Shown: piece by piece, positions 8,945-17,031 of the stretch
Position numbering within the stretch: the stretch's first letter is position 1
Layout: the number at the start of each line of letters is the position of its first letter
Assembly (NCBI GenBank): GCA_027307005.1
Contig: DAHUXU010000272.1
Location: 1 to 34,939, forward strand
DNA from: Gemmatimonadota bacterium
Lineage (GTDB): Bacteria; Gemmatimonadota; Gemmatimonadetes; Gemmatimonadales; Gemmatimonadaceae
Reading direction: 5' to 3'
Length of the DNA: 34,939 nucleotides
Translations under genes and position numbers: made by a program
The notes under the pieces: generated by a model
What the model was told of the DNA's origin: nothing
The model's database searches: none
What the model saw: the letters and a program-made list of their open reading frames with translations, nothing else

Positions 8945-9852
8945 CCGGCGCTCTCACGAGCTTTCTCGAGGCGTCCGTGCGCACGGCGACGCCGCTCGCA
9001 TTGGCCGCACTCGGGGAGCTGCTCGTCGAGCGCGCCGGCGTCATCAACATCGGGCTCGAAGGTATCGTCCTCGGTGGCGCCTTCGGCGCGTTGCTCGGCG
9101 CTGGTACGAACCATCTTCTCCTCGGCTTTCTGGCCGGCTGCGCGGCGGGCATCGCGGTGGCTGCGCTGTTCGGCGTGTTCGCCGTGTCCATGCGCGCGGA
9201 CCAGATCATTACCGGCACCGCGATCAACCTGCTCGTCCTTGGCCTAACGGGCGCGCTGTATCGCGGGCTGTACGGAGCGACGGGCGCCGCGCTCTCGATC
9301 CCGACGACCGGCTCCTTCGCCGTCCCCGTTCTGTCCCGCATTCCGGTGCTCGGACCGACGTTCTTCGATCAACCGCCGCCGACGTATCTCGTGTACGTCG
9401 TTGCGCCGCTCTTCTGGTGGTGGTTGTATCGGACACACGCGGGACTCGCCATCCGGGCGATTGGCGAGCGGCTGGAGGCCGTTCGCGTGGCCGGAGTGGA
9501 CGCGCATCGATGGAGATGGATCACGCTGCTTGTCGGCGGAGCGCTCGGCGGCGTCGCCGGCGCGACACTCGTGTTGTCGCAATCGGGAACGTTCGCCGAG
9601 GGTATGTCCGCCGGCCGCGGCTTCATCGCGATCGCAATCGTCGTGCTGGGCCGGTGGCGTCCGATGGGCGTGTTGATCGCCTCGCTTCTGTTCGGCGCCG
9701 CGAGCGCGTTGCAATACCTGTTTCAGGCGATGGGCTGGAGTGTACCCTATCAGCTCTTTCTCGCAGTGCCGTATGTGCTGACGCTGCTTGCGCTCGCCGG
9801 ATTCGCCGGACGGCGTATCGAATCGCCGGCTGCCCTCGGCCGTGCCGGGTGA
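8941..9852 (+). CDS. Nucleoside ABC transporter permease 2
   Basis: Second BPD_transp_2 permease (NupC/YufQ-like), 303 residues, with the diagnostic ERAGVINIGLEGIVLGGAF motif around residues 29-47 and multiple membrane helices. The GTG start overlaps the end of permease 1, so equal translation of the two subunits is likely. It is the last gene of the operon and converges on a minus-strand lipoprotein gene 22 bp further on. Confidence 0.92.
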   Translation: MTGALTSFLEASVRTATPLALAALGELLVERAGVINIGLEGIVLGGAFGALLGAGTNHLLLGFLAGCAAGIAVAALFGVFAVSMRADQIITGTAINLLVLGLTGALYRGLYGATGAALSIPTTGSFAVPVLSRIPVLGPTFFDQPPPTYLVYVVAPLFWWWLYRTHAGLAIRAIGERLEAVRVAGVDAHRWRWITLLVGGALGGVAGATLVLSQSGTFAEGMSAGRGFIAIAIVVLGRWRPMGVLIASLLFGAASALQYLFQAMGWSVPYQLFLAVPYVLTLLALAGFAGRRIESPAALGRAG

Positions 9853-9874
9853 GGGCGCTCACGCCGTTGTCCGC

Positions 9875-10843
9875 CTAACAACCCGTGTGCACGCTCGTCC
9901 AGCGCAGGCGCCACGTACCGTCCGTCTGCCGTTCGATCATCGCGTAGGCACTCGTGTCCTGGCCGTCCCGCAGCACGACGAGCGCCAGGCGAGACGGCGC
10001 CGACAACCGCACGGCAGCGAGCACGTCGGTCGTCTCGATCGACTCTTCCAAACCGCCGGCGCGTTCATGGTACGCGACGCGATACGCCGCGTCCGGCGTG
10101 TTCGCAGCGCGCTCGGCGATGATGAACGTGTGCTGCTCGAGCGGCGATGCCTCCTGGTTGAGCCGCCTAACGAGATCCGCAGCGACGCCTTCTACGCCGG
10201 CAGCCGCCTGGAACCGGTATGCGTACCGGACGGAAAACGGGATGCCGCGAAACGTTCGGCTGGTATCATCGGGAAGCGCGGAGGCGATGCGCGTCAGATC
10301 CGCGGCGAAGCTCGCCGAGTCTGATCCCGACATGCCCTGGAGAGAATCGAGCGCCACAGCGGTAACGCGCTCCTGGACGAAGCCCACGGTCCAGCCCGCG
10401 GCACGACTCGTGTCTCCACCGATGCCAAGCGTTGCCGTCGGCCACTCGACGCACTCGTCCCCGGCCCACTCTTTGGACCCCGCCGAAACAACGGGCACTG
10501 CATCGACGACGCCGCCATGTCCAATCAGCGACACCGAGTCCCCACGCAGCGTCGACGCATCGAGTTGGAGCGTATCCGGGACCGTGCTGTCGGTGTAGAC
10601 GGGAAACACCACCGAGGCATTTGCAGCCGACGGTCCTCGCGCGAGCATCACGGGGCCAACGCTCGAGTCCCACTGCGGTACGGCTTCCGGCATCGGTTGC
10701 GCCGCCACAGACTCCGGTGCGTTAGGCGCGGCCGCATGCGCCGGCGCCGCGTCTCGAGTTCTCTTGCACGACGTGACAGACGCGGCGAGCAGCACGAGCC
10801 GCCCCACCCGGATGATCATGACGCGCCGGAGCTCTGACATGCG
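9875..10843 (-). CDS. Hypothetical lipoprotein
   Basis: Unrecognised exported protein of about 322 residues. The ATG at 10843 is chosen because it begins a basic N-terminus, a hydrophobic stretch and the lipobox SVTSC, with the Cys at about residue 25; the frame is open further upstream without signal character. The mature part is rich in Ala, Thr and Ser. Its C-terminal half has alternating strands ending in a conserved-looking RQTDGTWRLRWTSVHTGC tail. The TAG stop lies in a GCCTAAC heptamer. It probably shares a transcript with the DUF4031-like gene upstream. Confidence 0.72.
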   Translation of the reverse strand, partial: RMSELRRVMIIRVGRLVLLAASVTSCKRTRDAAPAHAAAPNAPESVAAQPMPEAVPQWDSSVGPVMLARGPSAANASVVFPVYTDSTVPDTLQLDASTLRGDSVSLIGHGGVVDAVPVVSAGSKEWAGDECVEWPTATLGIGGDTSRAAGWTVGFVQERVTAVALDSLQGMSGSDSASFAADLTRIASALPDDTSRTFRGIPFSVRYAYRFQAAAGVEGVAADLVRRLNQEASPLEQHTFIIAERAANTPDAAYRVAYHERAGGLEESIETTDVLAAVRLSAPSRLALVVLRDGQDTSAYAMIERQTDGTWRLRWTSVHTGC

Positions 10844-10908
10844 TGGAATCTTCGTGTCACCCGAGCAGGCGTCAACGACTGCGATGACGTCCCGCGACGA
10901 TGGGAAAA

Positions 10909-11136
10909 TCAGCGCGGCGGAAGGAAACGACCGACGAGATCCCAGTGCCAGGCATCGCGCCGAATACCCGTGCGCGGGTCCTTGAGCGGCTTGTACTGAA
11001 GACGCTCGGGAGGGAGGCCAACCTCTCTGCCATAGGCAAGCAGACGCAGTCGATCGATCGAGACCAGATGCGCCATTGGCTGCCCCCGGTATACATGCCG
11101 GTGCAGCCAAAGGCCGCCGTTCATGGCGAACGTCAT
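10909..11136 (-). CDS. Small DUF4031-like protein
   Basis: Protein of about 75 residues. The stretch MAHLVSIDRLRLLAYGREVG followed by an AWHWDL segment resembles DUF4031, a small family of unknown function with a conserved HyDL-type motif near its C-terminus. ATGs at 11136 and 11124 are both possible starts. The larger open frame upstream overlaps the pilin gene and is unlikely to be translated. It lies 65 bp upstream of the lipoprotein gene on the same strand. The family match is from memory of the pattern and is tentative. Confidence 0.5.
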   Translation of the reverse strand: MTFAMNGGLWLHRHVYRGQPMAHLVSIDRLRLLAYGREVGLPPERLQYKPLKDPRTGIRRDAWHWDLVGRFLPPR

Positions 11137-11215
11137 TCCCGCTTTTCTATTGTTCACGAACTCGCGATACCAACCCGACAAAGCCGCGCCTCGAAAGTCC
11201 TCTGATGTCGTCTCG

Positions 11216-11602
11216 CTAGTTGCAGGCGACGACGGACTCCACGGTGGCTGGCGAAGGCGGTGTCGCAGTGCCGATGAAGACGGCGCATGCCGACGACGAC
11301 GCACCCGGGTGACTTGCAGTGGCCGACCACCCTGACGGCGAAGCTTCACCAATCGTGACCGTCGTGCCAGCGGACGGTTGAAAATTGATCGCGGTAAGGT
11401 TGGTCGAGTACACGTCGTTTGTGTAGTAGTACGACTCTTCCGCCGTGGCGAGATTGCGGAGGTCGGACCTCATCGTTGCTGTATACGCCCTGCCCTTCGT
11501 CGCCGAGAACTTCGGGATCGCGATCGAGGCAAGGATGCCAATGATCACGACCACGATCAGCAGCTCGATTAGAGTGAAGCCCGACGCGCGGGAGCGAGAC
11601 AT
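11216..11602 (-). CDS. Type IV pilin-like protein 1
   Basis: Prepilin-type protein, about 128 residues. It has a short basic leader, then the class III cleavage and assembly motif SGFTLIELLIVVVIIGILAS, where prepilin peptidase PilD would cut after Gly and the Glu at mature position 5 is present. A globular domain follows with RSDLRNLATAEESYY and two Cys near the end that could form the pilin disulfide loop. I start at the ATG at 11602, which leaves a leader of typical length. A second pilin gene lies upstream. It could be a major pilin or a minor pseudopilin. Confidence 0.9.
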   Translation of the reverse strand: MSRSRASGFTLIELLIVVVIIGILASIAIPKFSATKGRAYTATMRSDLRNLATAEESYYYTNDVYSTNLTAINFQPSAGTTVTIGEASPSGWSATASHPGASSSACAVFIGTATPPSPATVESVVACN

Positions 11603-11627
11603 AGGACGTTCCCCATGACCGAAAGAG

Positions 11628-11646
11628 GAGCCACGACGCGTGGCTC
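11628..11646 (-). promoter_or_regulatory. Hairpin in the leader of pilin gene 1
   Basis: GAGCCACG (11628-11635) and CGTGGCTC (11639-11646) form a perfect 8-bp stem with a 3-base loop, ending 26 bases before the pilin ATG on the minus strand. No T tract follows, so it looks like an mRNA leader structure that may affect stability or translation, not a terminator. Confidence 0.5.
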
Positions 11647-11705
11647 GCGGTGCGGCTATGGGCAATGGAAGTGCCGCTCGAGTGACCGAACGTAACTCCT
11701 TGTCA

Positions 11706-11751
11706 GTCAGATTGTTAGGTAGTTAAGACTTCTCGCTGACGTCAATCTGAC
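11706..11751. repeat. Inverted repeat upstream of pilin gene 1
   Basis: GTCAGATTG at 11706-11714 and CAATCTGAC at 11743-11751 are perfect 9-bp arms separated by 28 bp, in the gap between the two pilin genes. Position and spacing fit an operator bound by a dimeric regulator or a loop element, but no promoter is clear enough to settle this. Confidence 0.45.
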
Positions 11752-11825
11752 CGCTCGATTTGCCACGCTTATGGCAGACTGCAACGACCCTGTGAGAGAC
11801 TCCTAAGCCCGCGTCTGGAGCGGGC

Positions 11826-12290
11826 TCATGGGGAGCAGCCAATCACATTTTTCAGCGTCGCGGGCGGCAACACCGGCGCGTCGCCGTAGTAAATCGCGCA
11901 GATGGCGGTATCGCCGGCGTAGCTCGCCTTGGCAGCCCAACCCAATGTGTCGGCAGACACCACATTGACCGCCACCTGCGGGCTGCTGCTGTACTGGATC
12001 TGACGTAGATCGGTGCTATAGGCGCCCGAGCGGTTCCAGTACGCTTCCTCGGTTGTAGCGAGATTTCGGAGGTCCGAGACCATCGTCGTGAGACAGTAGC
12101 GTCTCTTGTACGCATCGTAGCGTGGGATAGCCAGTCCAACCAGGATCCCGATCACGAGTAACACGACGAGCAATTCGATCAACGAAAAGCCGCGACGCGC
12201 ACGTCGTTGGCGCCGAGCGACCGGGTGAACCACGGAAGCCGGGGCCATGCCGGAGCGAGTTGTCGTCGGCCTAAAGAAAGCACGGCGCAT
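11826..12290 (-). CDS. Type IV pilin-like protein 2
   Basis: Second prepilin-type protein, 154 residues from the ATG at 12290 or 140 from the ATG at 12248. A long basic leader (ARRQRRARRG) precedes FSLIELLVVLLVIGILVGLA, the N-terminal assembly helix with Glu5. The domain after it shares the SDLRNLATTEEAYW block with pilin 1, so the two genes look like diverged duplicates, and it also has two Cys near the end. A GC-rich hairpin (11806-11826) abuts the stop but has no T tract. It lies downstream of polA on the same strand. Confidence 0.87.
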   Translation of the reverse strand: MRRAFFRPTTTRSGMAPASVVHPVARRQRRARRGFSLIELLVVLLVIGILVGLAIPRYDAYKRRYCLTTMVSDLRNLATTEEAYWNRSGAYSTDLRQIQYSSSPQVAVNVVSADTLGWAAKASYAGDTAICAIYYGDAPVLPPATLKNVIGCSP

Positions 12291-12367
12291 GTTCCGCGAT
12301 CGAGGTGCGGGAGAGCACGAGGATGTTCATGAAGACGACTGGTGCCCGCCAATGTCTCAAGGCCGCG

Positions 12368-15184
12368 TCACTGCTTCGTGTTCAGCCAGTTGTCTCCAGC
12401 GCCAATGTCGACGACGAGCGGAACGGAAAGCTCCGCTGCATGCTCCATCTCGTGACTAACGAGCGCGCGCAGCGATTCGACTTCATCGGTCGGTGCTTCG
12501 AACACCAGCTCATCGTGCACCTGGAGGATCATGACCGAGCGCGCTCGTCGTCCACGCAGCGCGTGATCGATCCGGATCATCGCGATCTTGATGAGATCCG
12601 CGGCGGAGCCTTGAATCGGAGAATTGGTGGCGGTGCGCTCGCCGAACTGCCGTATGCTGAAGTTGCGATCGCGCAATTCCGTGATGTAGCGACGTCGACC
12701 GAACAACGTCTGCACGTATCCGTTTTCGCGCGCGAACGCGACCATCGAATCGAGGTAGACGCGAATGCCGTGGAAGCGCTCGAAGTACTCGCTGATAAAT
12801 CGCCGTGCTTCGGCGATGTCGATGCGAAGCTGCCGTGACAACGCGTTCGCGCCCTGACCGTATATCGTGGCGAAATTGATGGTCTTTGCGCGCGCGCGCA
12901 TGTCCGACGTCACGTCCTCGATCGGCACGCCGAAGATGATCGACGCTGTTTGGCGATGAATGTCGCCACCGGCGCGGAATGCGTTGACGAACGCCGCATC
13001 GTTAGACAGGTGCGCCAGCAGCCGCAGCTCGATCTGTGAGTAATCTGCGGCGAGAAATTTCCAACCCGGCCGCGGCACGAAACCGCGTCGAATGTCTCGT
13101 CCGAGCTCGCGTCGAATCGGGATGTTCTGCAGATTCGGGTCACTCGATGACAGTCGCCCGGTGCTGGCTACCGTCTGATTGAAGGATGTGTGGATCCGAC
13201 CATCTGTCGGGTGCACCAGCGCGGGCAGTGCATCGAGATATGTACCCTCGAGCTTCGAGAGCTCGCGGTATTCCATGAGGAGCGAGGGCAGCTGGTGTCC
13301 CTGCTCCGCCAGCTGCTGCAGCACCGACGCATCCGTCGACGGACCACTCGGCGTCCGTTTGAGTACCGGAAGCTCCAACTTCTCGAAGAGGATCTGACGC
13401 AGCTGTGGATTGGAATTGATGTTGAACGGCTCGCCTGCCGCTTCGTAGATCTCCTGCTCCACTCGCTCGCGCTCGCGTTGGAAGCGCTCCTTGAGCGACG
13501 CGAACCACGAGCGATCGATCGAGACCCCCTGCCACTCCATTTCCGCGAGCACCGCAGAGAGCGGAAGCTCGATCTCGCACATGAGCTTCGTCAGCGCGTA
13601 TGCGTCGAGCTGGGGTTCGAAGACTGCGCGAAGGCGTAGCGTCATGTCCGCATCTTCGCACGAGTAGTCGCGCGCTGCGCTGACGGCACACTCGTCGTAC
13701 GGGACGAAGTTCCGGCCTTTTCCGCACAGGTCTTCGTACGACGTCATCTTGTGGTCGAGGAACTCGAGGGCGAGCACGTCCAGGCCGTGCGAGCGCCGTC
13801 CCGGATCGAGCACGTAGCTGGCGATCATCGTGTCGAAGTCGACGCCGGCGAGCCTAACGCCGGCGCGCCGGAGCACGAGCGAGTCGTACTTGGCGTTGTG
13901 CGCCGTTTTACGGAGGCCCGGATCCTCGAGCAGCGAGCGCAGCGGAGCCATCGCGTCGGAGTCGAGCGGCGGCAGGTTGCGAATCGCTGCTGCAGATGCA
14001 TCGGCGGCGCTCGCCGGCGCGCTGTCGGGCAACAGCTCCTGCTGCGCCGGACGATGCGGCCGGTGACGGAACGGCAAGTAATACGCCTCGCCGGGCGCGA
14101 GCGCGAGCGACAGGCCGACTAACGTGGATCGGAGCGGGTCGATGGACAGCGGGCTGCCGGCTTCGACGACGGCTTCCACGTCGACCGCGATATAGGAGGC
14201 AGACCGCACCCGAGCGTACAGCGTCTCGAGGCCTTCGACGGTGTCGATGGTGGCGTACCGTGCGCGTTCGACGGGACGCGCGGCGGCCGTCGCATGCTCT
14301 TTGGCGAGCGAGTGGAATTCCAGCTCGACGAAGAGCTCCTTCAGGCGCGCATGATCCGGCTCCGAGACTTGGAGCGCCGCGAGGTTGAGCGAGATCGGCA
14401 AATCTTCACGAATTGTTACTAATTCCTTGGACAGGCGCGCGGCCTCGGCTTGTGCGAGCAGCGCTTCGCGCGGACGCTTCTTGGTGATCGAGGTTGCGTT
14501 AGCCAGGATGTTCTCGAGCGATCCGTACGTCGCCACGAGCTCGGCTGCCGTCTTGTCGCCGATGCCTTTGACGCCGGGAATGTTGTCCGACGAGTCGCCG
14601 ACGAGGGCGAGATAGTCAATGACGCGATCGGCGGGGACACCGAGTCGCTCGGACGCGTTCTCGGTCGTCACCCACTGTTCTTCGACGGCGGCGGCGCCGC
14701 CTCGACCTGGATTGAGCAGCACGACGCCAGGGCGGACGAGCTGCTGGAAATCTTTGTCGCCCGAGACGACGACGACCTCGAGACCGGCTTCGAGACCGAG
14801 TCGCGCCATCGTGCCGATGACGTCATCGGCCTCGTAGCCTTTGAGCGTGATGACGGGGACCTTGTACGCATCGAGCAAGCTCGCGATGCGCTCCATGCCT
14901 CGATCGAAATCGGCTTGGAGTTCTTCGCCGAGTTTTTCGCGGGTTGCCTTGTACGCGGGATAGCGCTCGTGACGGAACGAGAGACCGGAGTCGTGGACCC
15001 ACCCGAGATAGGCGGGCTTGTGGGTTGCGAGCAGTCGCTGAAGGAAGTTCACCACTCCCCAGGCAGCCGAGGTGTTTTCACCGCGGCTGGTCGTGAGGGG
15101 GCGAGAGATCAGAGCGAAGAACGCGCGATAGATGAGGGCGTAGCCATCCACGAGGAAGAGGCGGCCTGCTGATTTGTTCGGCAT
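12368..15184 (-). CDS. polA: DNA polymerase I
   Basis: Full-length PolA, 938 residues, with all three domains. The 5' nuclease domain (to about residue 290) has GYEADDVIGTMA, SGDKDFQQL and GDSSDNIPGVKGIG. The 3'-5' exonuclease domain keeps its acidic residues: D-V-E in AVDVEA, AHNAKYD, and the Y-x3-D of YSCEDAD, so proofreading looks intact. The polymerase domain has motif A DYSQIELR (near residue 711), motif B RAKTINFATIYG and motif C VHDELVFE. It works in Okazaki-fragment processing and repair. A minus-strand terminator separates it from cspA upstream, so it should have its own promoter in the 15185-15255 gap. Confidence 0.98.
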   Translation of the reverse strand: MPNKSAGRLFLVDGYALIYRAFFALISRPLTTSRGENTSAAWGVVNFLQRLLATHKPAYLGWVHDSGLSFRHERYPAYKATREKLGEELQADFDRGMERIASLLDAYKVPVITLKGYEADDVIGTMARLGLEAGLEVVVVSGDKDFQQLVRPGVVLLNPGRGGAAAVEEQWVTTENASERLGVPADRVIDYLALVGDSSDNIPGVKGIGDKTAAELVATYGSLENILANATSITKKRPREALLAQAEAARLSKELVTIREDLPISLNLAALQVSEPDHARLKELFVELEFHSLAKEHATAAARPVERARYATIDTVEGLETLYARVRSASYIAVDVEAVVEAGSPLSIDPLRSTLVGLSLALAPGEAYYLPFRHRPHRPAQQELLPDSAPASAADASAAAIRNLPPLDSDAMAPLRSLLEDPGLRKTAHNAKYDSLVLRRAGVRLAGVDFDTMIASYVLDPGRRSHGLDVLALEFLDHKMTSYEDLCGKGRNFVPYDECAVSAARDYSCEDADMTLRLRAVFEPQLDAYALTKLMCEIELPLSAVLAEMEWQGVSIDRSWFASLKERFQRERERVEQEIYEAAGEPFNINSNPQLRQILFEKLELPVLKRTPSGPSTDASVLQQLAEQGHQLPSLLMEYRELSKLEGTYLDALPALVHPTDGRIHTSFNQTVASTGRLSSSDPNLQNIPIRRELGRDIRRGFVPRPGWKFLAADYSQIELRLLAHLSNDAAFVNAFRAGGDIHRQTASIIFGVPIEDVTSDMRARAKTINFATIYGQGANALSRQLRIDIAEARRFISEYFERFHGIRVYLDSMVAFARENGYVQTLFGRRRYITELRDRNFSIRQFGERTATNSPIQGSAADLIKIAMIRIDHALRGRRARSVMILQVHDELVFEAPTDEVESLRALVSHEMEHAAELSVPLVVDIGAGDNWLNTKQ

Positions 15185-15255
15185 GAACGAAAGGTCGCCC
15201 GAGCATCTGGGAGAAACCAGGGACGCAGTCGTCGCAGAGTAGTGCGACTAGGTAT

Positions 15256-15303
15256 GAAAAAGGCGAATCCGATCTGCGATGAGAGTCGCAGATCGGATTC
15301 GCC
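15256..15303 (-). terminator. Rho-independent terminator of cspA
   Basis: Perfect 18-bp inverted repeat (15262-15279 and 15286-15303) with a 6-base loop. Read on the minus strand, the stem is followed by five Ts at 15257-15261. It ends the cspA transcript before polA. The stem is unusually long and has no mismatch. Confidence 0.93.
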
Positions 15304-15391
15304 CGAGCCCGGTCTCCAGACACCAACGCCTGCCACGCGTTTGCGGCAGGCGGAAGCGGGGATCGAATGGCCCGTGAGCTCGAGAACGCGT

Positions 15392-15595
15392 CTAGCTGAC
15401 TCGCTGAACGTTGGCGGCGTGCAGACCTTTGTCGCCGGTTTTGATCTCGAACTCGACCTCTTGTCCTTCAGTTAGCGTCTTGAAGCCGTCCATGGCGATT
15501 GCCGAGAAGTGCACGAAGACGTCTTCACCGCTTTCCTGTTCAATGAAGCCGTACCCCTTGGCATCATTGAACCACTTCACTTTCCCTCTGGCCAT
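15392..15595 (-). CDS. cspA: Cold-shock protein, CspA family
   Basis: Single-stranded nucleic-acid-binding OB-fold protein of 67 residues, an RNA chaperone. RNP1 (KGYGFI) and RNP2 (VFVHFSAI) are both present after the typical [14 protein letters not shown] start. The ATG at 15595 is preceded at ideal distance by a strong AGGAGG site on the minus strand. The gene has its own consensus promoter about 80 bp upstream and its own terminator, so it is monocistronic. The leader of roughly 70 nt leaves room for the structured 5' UTR often found in this family. Confidence 0.97.
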   Translation of the reverse strand: MARGKVKWFNDAKGYGFIEQESGEDVFVHFSAIAMDGFKTLTEGQEVEFEIKTGDKGLHAANVQRVS

Positions 15596-15674
15596 TCGAG
15601 CAGCCTCCTGCGGGGTGAAACGGATCCTGCACGGCGTTGTGCGGGGCAAGGCCGGCGGCGGCTTTGCGGGCGCC

Positions 15675-15703
15675 TATATAGTCTCGACCTGCGATTTTGT
15701 CAA
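15675..15703 (-). promoter_or_regulatory. Sigma-70 promoter of cspA
   Basis: On the minus strand TTGACA (15703-15698) and TATATA (15680-15675) are separated by exactly 17 bp. This is a near-perfect housekeeping promoter. Transcription would start near 15667 and give a leader of about 70 nt to the cspA ATG. Confidence 0.85.
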
Positions 15704-16104
15704 GAGAACGCCATGCGGCACAAGAAGATACATATTCGGTGGTATGCGAGTTCGGGTCTGGGGTGCGTTAGGCACTGGCTGTGGGGCCTGCGTGGGGGCG
15801 TGCGGCAGGTGGGGGAGCGAGCGGGGAACCTCCGTTGGCGCTGGGCGAGCAGCATCAGGCTTGGTAGCGACAGTATAGCGCCTACATGGTGACATTCGCG
15901 CCATGTTTTGGCTGCAAATGCGCCAAACTCGCGGATTCGCGTTCAAGGGGTTCGCGGGGGAAGTCAGCGGAAACAGGCGAGTCTGCGCGTGGTGTGATCG
16001 GCGCACGCGGGGCGTTCGAGAGAGGGGTGTTCCGTGTTGCGACTGGCGATCTGCGACGCGCACCGTGCTTGCTGCGTTATTGGAGTCCAGTTAGCTTCGC
16101 CGGC
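15704..16104. other. Gap between the cspA promoter and the kinase gene
   Basis: About 400 bp without a convincing gene. A frame continuous with the kinase is open from 15886, but its translation has low-complexity Arg/Ser/Gly character unlike the conserved kinase domain. One GTTAGGC heptamer lies at 15767-15773. I see no RNA gene and no clear promoter for the kinase. Confidence 0.5.
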
Positions 16105-17031
16105 GTGAGTCGCGAGAACCTCTCAGGGACGACACTCGCAGGATACACGCTCCACGATATGGTCGGCGAAGGAGGAACGGCGGTTGTGTACCGCGCCGAT
16201 CATCCGCAGCACGGCACAGTCGCGGTGAAGGTGTTGCGCGAGAAACTGCGGAACGACAAGACGGCCGTCGCGCGGTTTCTGCGCGAAGCCACCTACGGTA
16301 CCAAGGTCAACCATCCGAACGTCGTCCGGACCATCGAGATTGGCGAGGCGCGGCCTGGGCTGCACTTCCTAGCCACCGAGTGGGCGCCGGGCGAGTTGCT
16401 CGAGAAGTATGCGAAGCGGCATGCGCCGCTTCCTCCGGCCGAGGTGTCGGGCATCATCCAGCAGATCGCGGAAGCGGTACACGCCGCGCATTCGGCGGGG
16501 ATCATTCATCGCGATCTCAAGCCGGACAACTTGATGTACGATGCGCCGACGAAGCGGGCCAAGCTGCTCGATTTCGGCATCGCCGCGCAGACGGATCTCT
16601 CTCCCGACGAGCGCCTAACGCGCGCCGGGTTTTTCGTCGGAACGCTCATGTACGTGGCGCCGGAAGCGCTGTCCGGCCAGTTGGTCACGGCGGCCGCGGA
16701 TCAGTACAGCCTGGCGACGATCGCCTACTATCTGTTGTCCGGAGCGTTGCCCTACACGGCGAAGTCGCAGCGAGAGATGTTCACGCAGCTGCTTTCGCAG
16801 CCGCCGATTCCGCTGCTCGCGTCGCGCAAGGGGCTCGAGGTTTCGCCGGCGGTCGAGGCGGTGGTCATGAAGGGACTGGCGCGGAATCCGACGGATCGGT
16901 ATCCGGACACGCTGTCGTTCGCGAACGCGCTGCGCGAAGCAGTCGAAGCGCCGCCGGCGCGGAAGGACGGATTGCTTCGCCGCGTCCGATCGCTCCTGCA
17001 CCGAGACGACCCCGAGGCGCCGCGGGCCTAA
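16105..17031 (+). CDS. Hanks-type serine/threonine protein kinase
   Basis: Soluble kinase of about 308 residues in PknB style, but without the usual C-terminal membrane helix or sensor repeats. The ATP-binding loop is GEGGTAVVY, the invariant Lys is in VAVKVL, the catalytic loop is HRDLKPDN, then come DFG and the APE-type motif VAPEAL; all key residues are present. The GTG at 16105 starts just before the kinase fold and is preferred over the in-frame GTG at 15886, although neither has a good ribosome-binding site. The TAA stop overlaps the stop of the convergent histidine kinase gene. Substrates are unknown. Confidence 0.87.
   Translation: MSRENLSGTTLAGYTLHDMVGEGGTAVVYRADHPQHGTVAVKVLREKLRNDKTAVARFLREATYGTKVNHPNVVRTIEIGEARPGLHFLATEWAPGELLEKYAKRHAPLPPAEVSGIIQQIAEAVHAAHSAGIIHRDLKPDNLMYDAPTKRAKLLDFGIAAQTDLSPDERLTRAGFFVGTLMYVAPEALSGQLVTAAADQYSLATIAYYLLSGALPYTAKSQREMFTQLLSQPPIPLLASRKGLEVSPAVEAVVMKGLARNPTDRYPDTLSFANALREAVEAPPARKDGLLRRVRSLLHRDDPEAPRA

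Noticed and set aside
11806-11826. GC-rich hairpin at the end of pilin gene 2 as a terminator
   Set aside because: A 7-bp stem with a 7-base loop but no T tract on the minus strand, so it is not called a rho-independent terminator.
15886-16104. Extended N-terminus of the Ser/Thr kinase from a GTG at 15886
   Set aside because: The 73 extra residues are low-complexity and unlike kinase N-termini; kept only as an alternative start.
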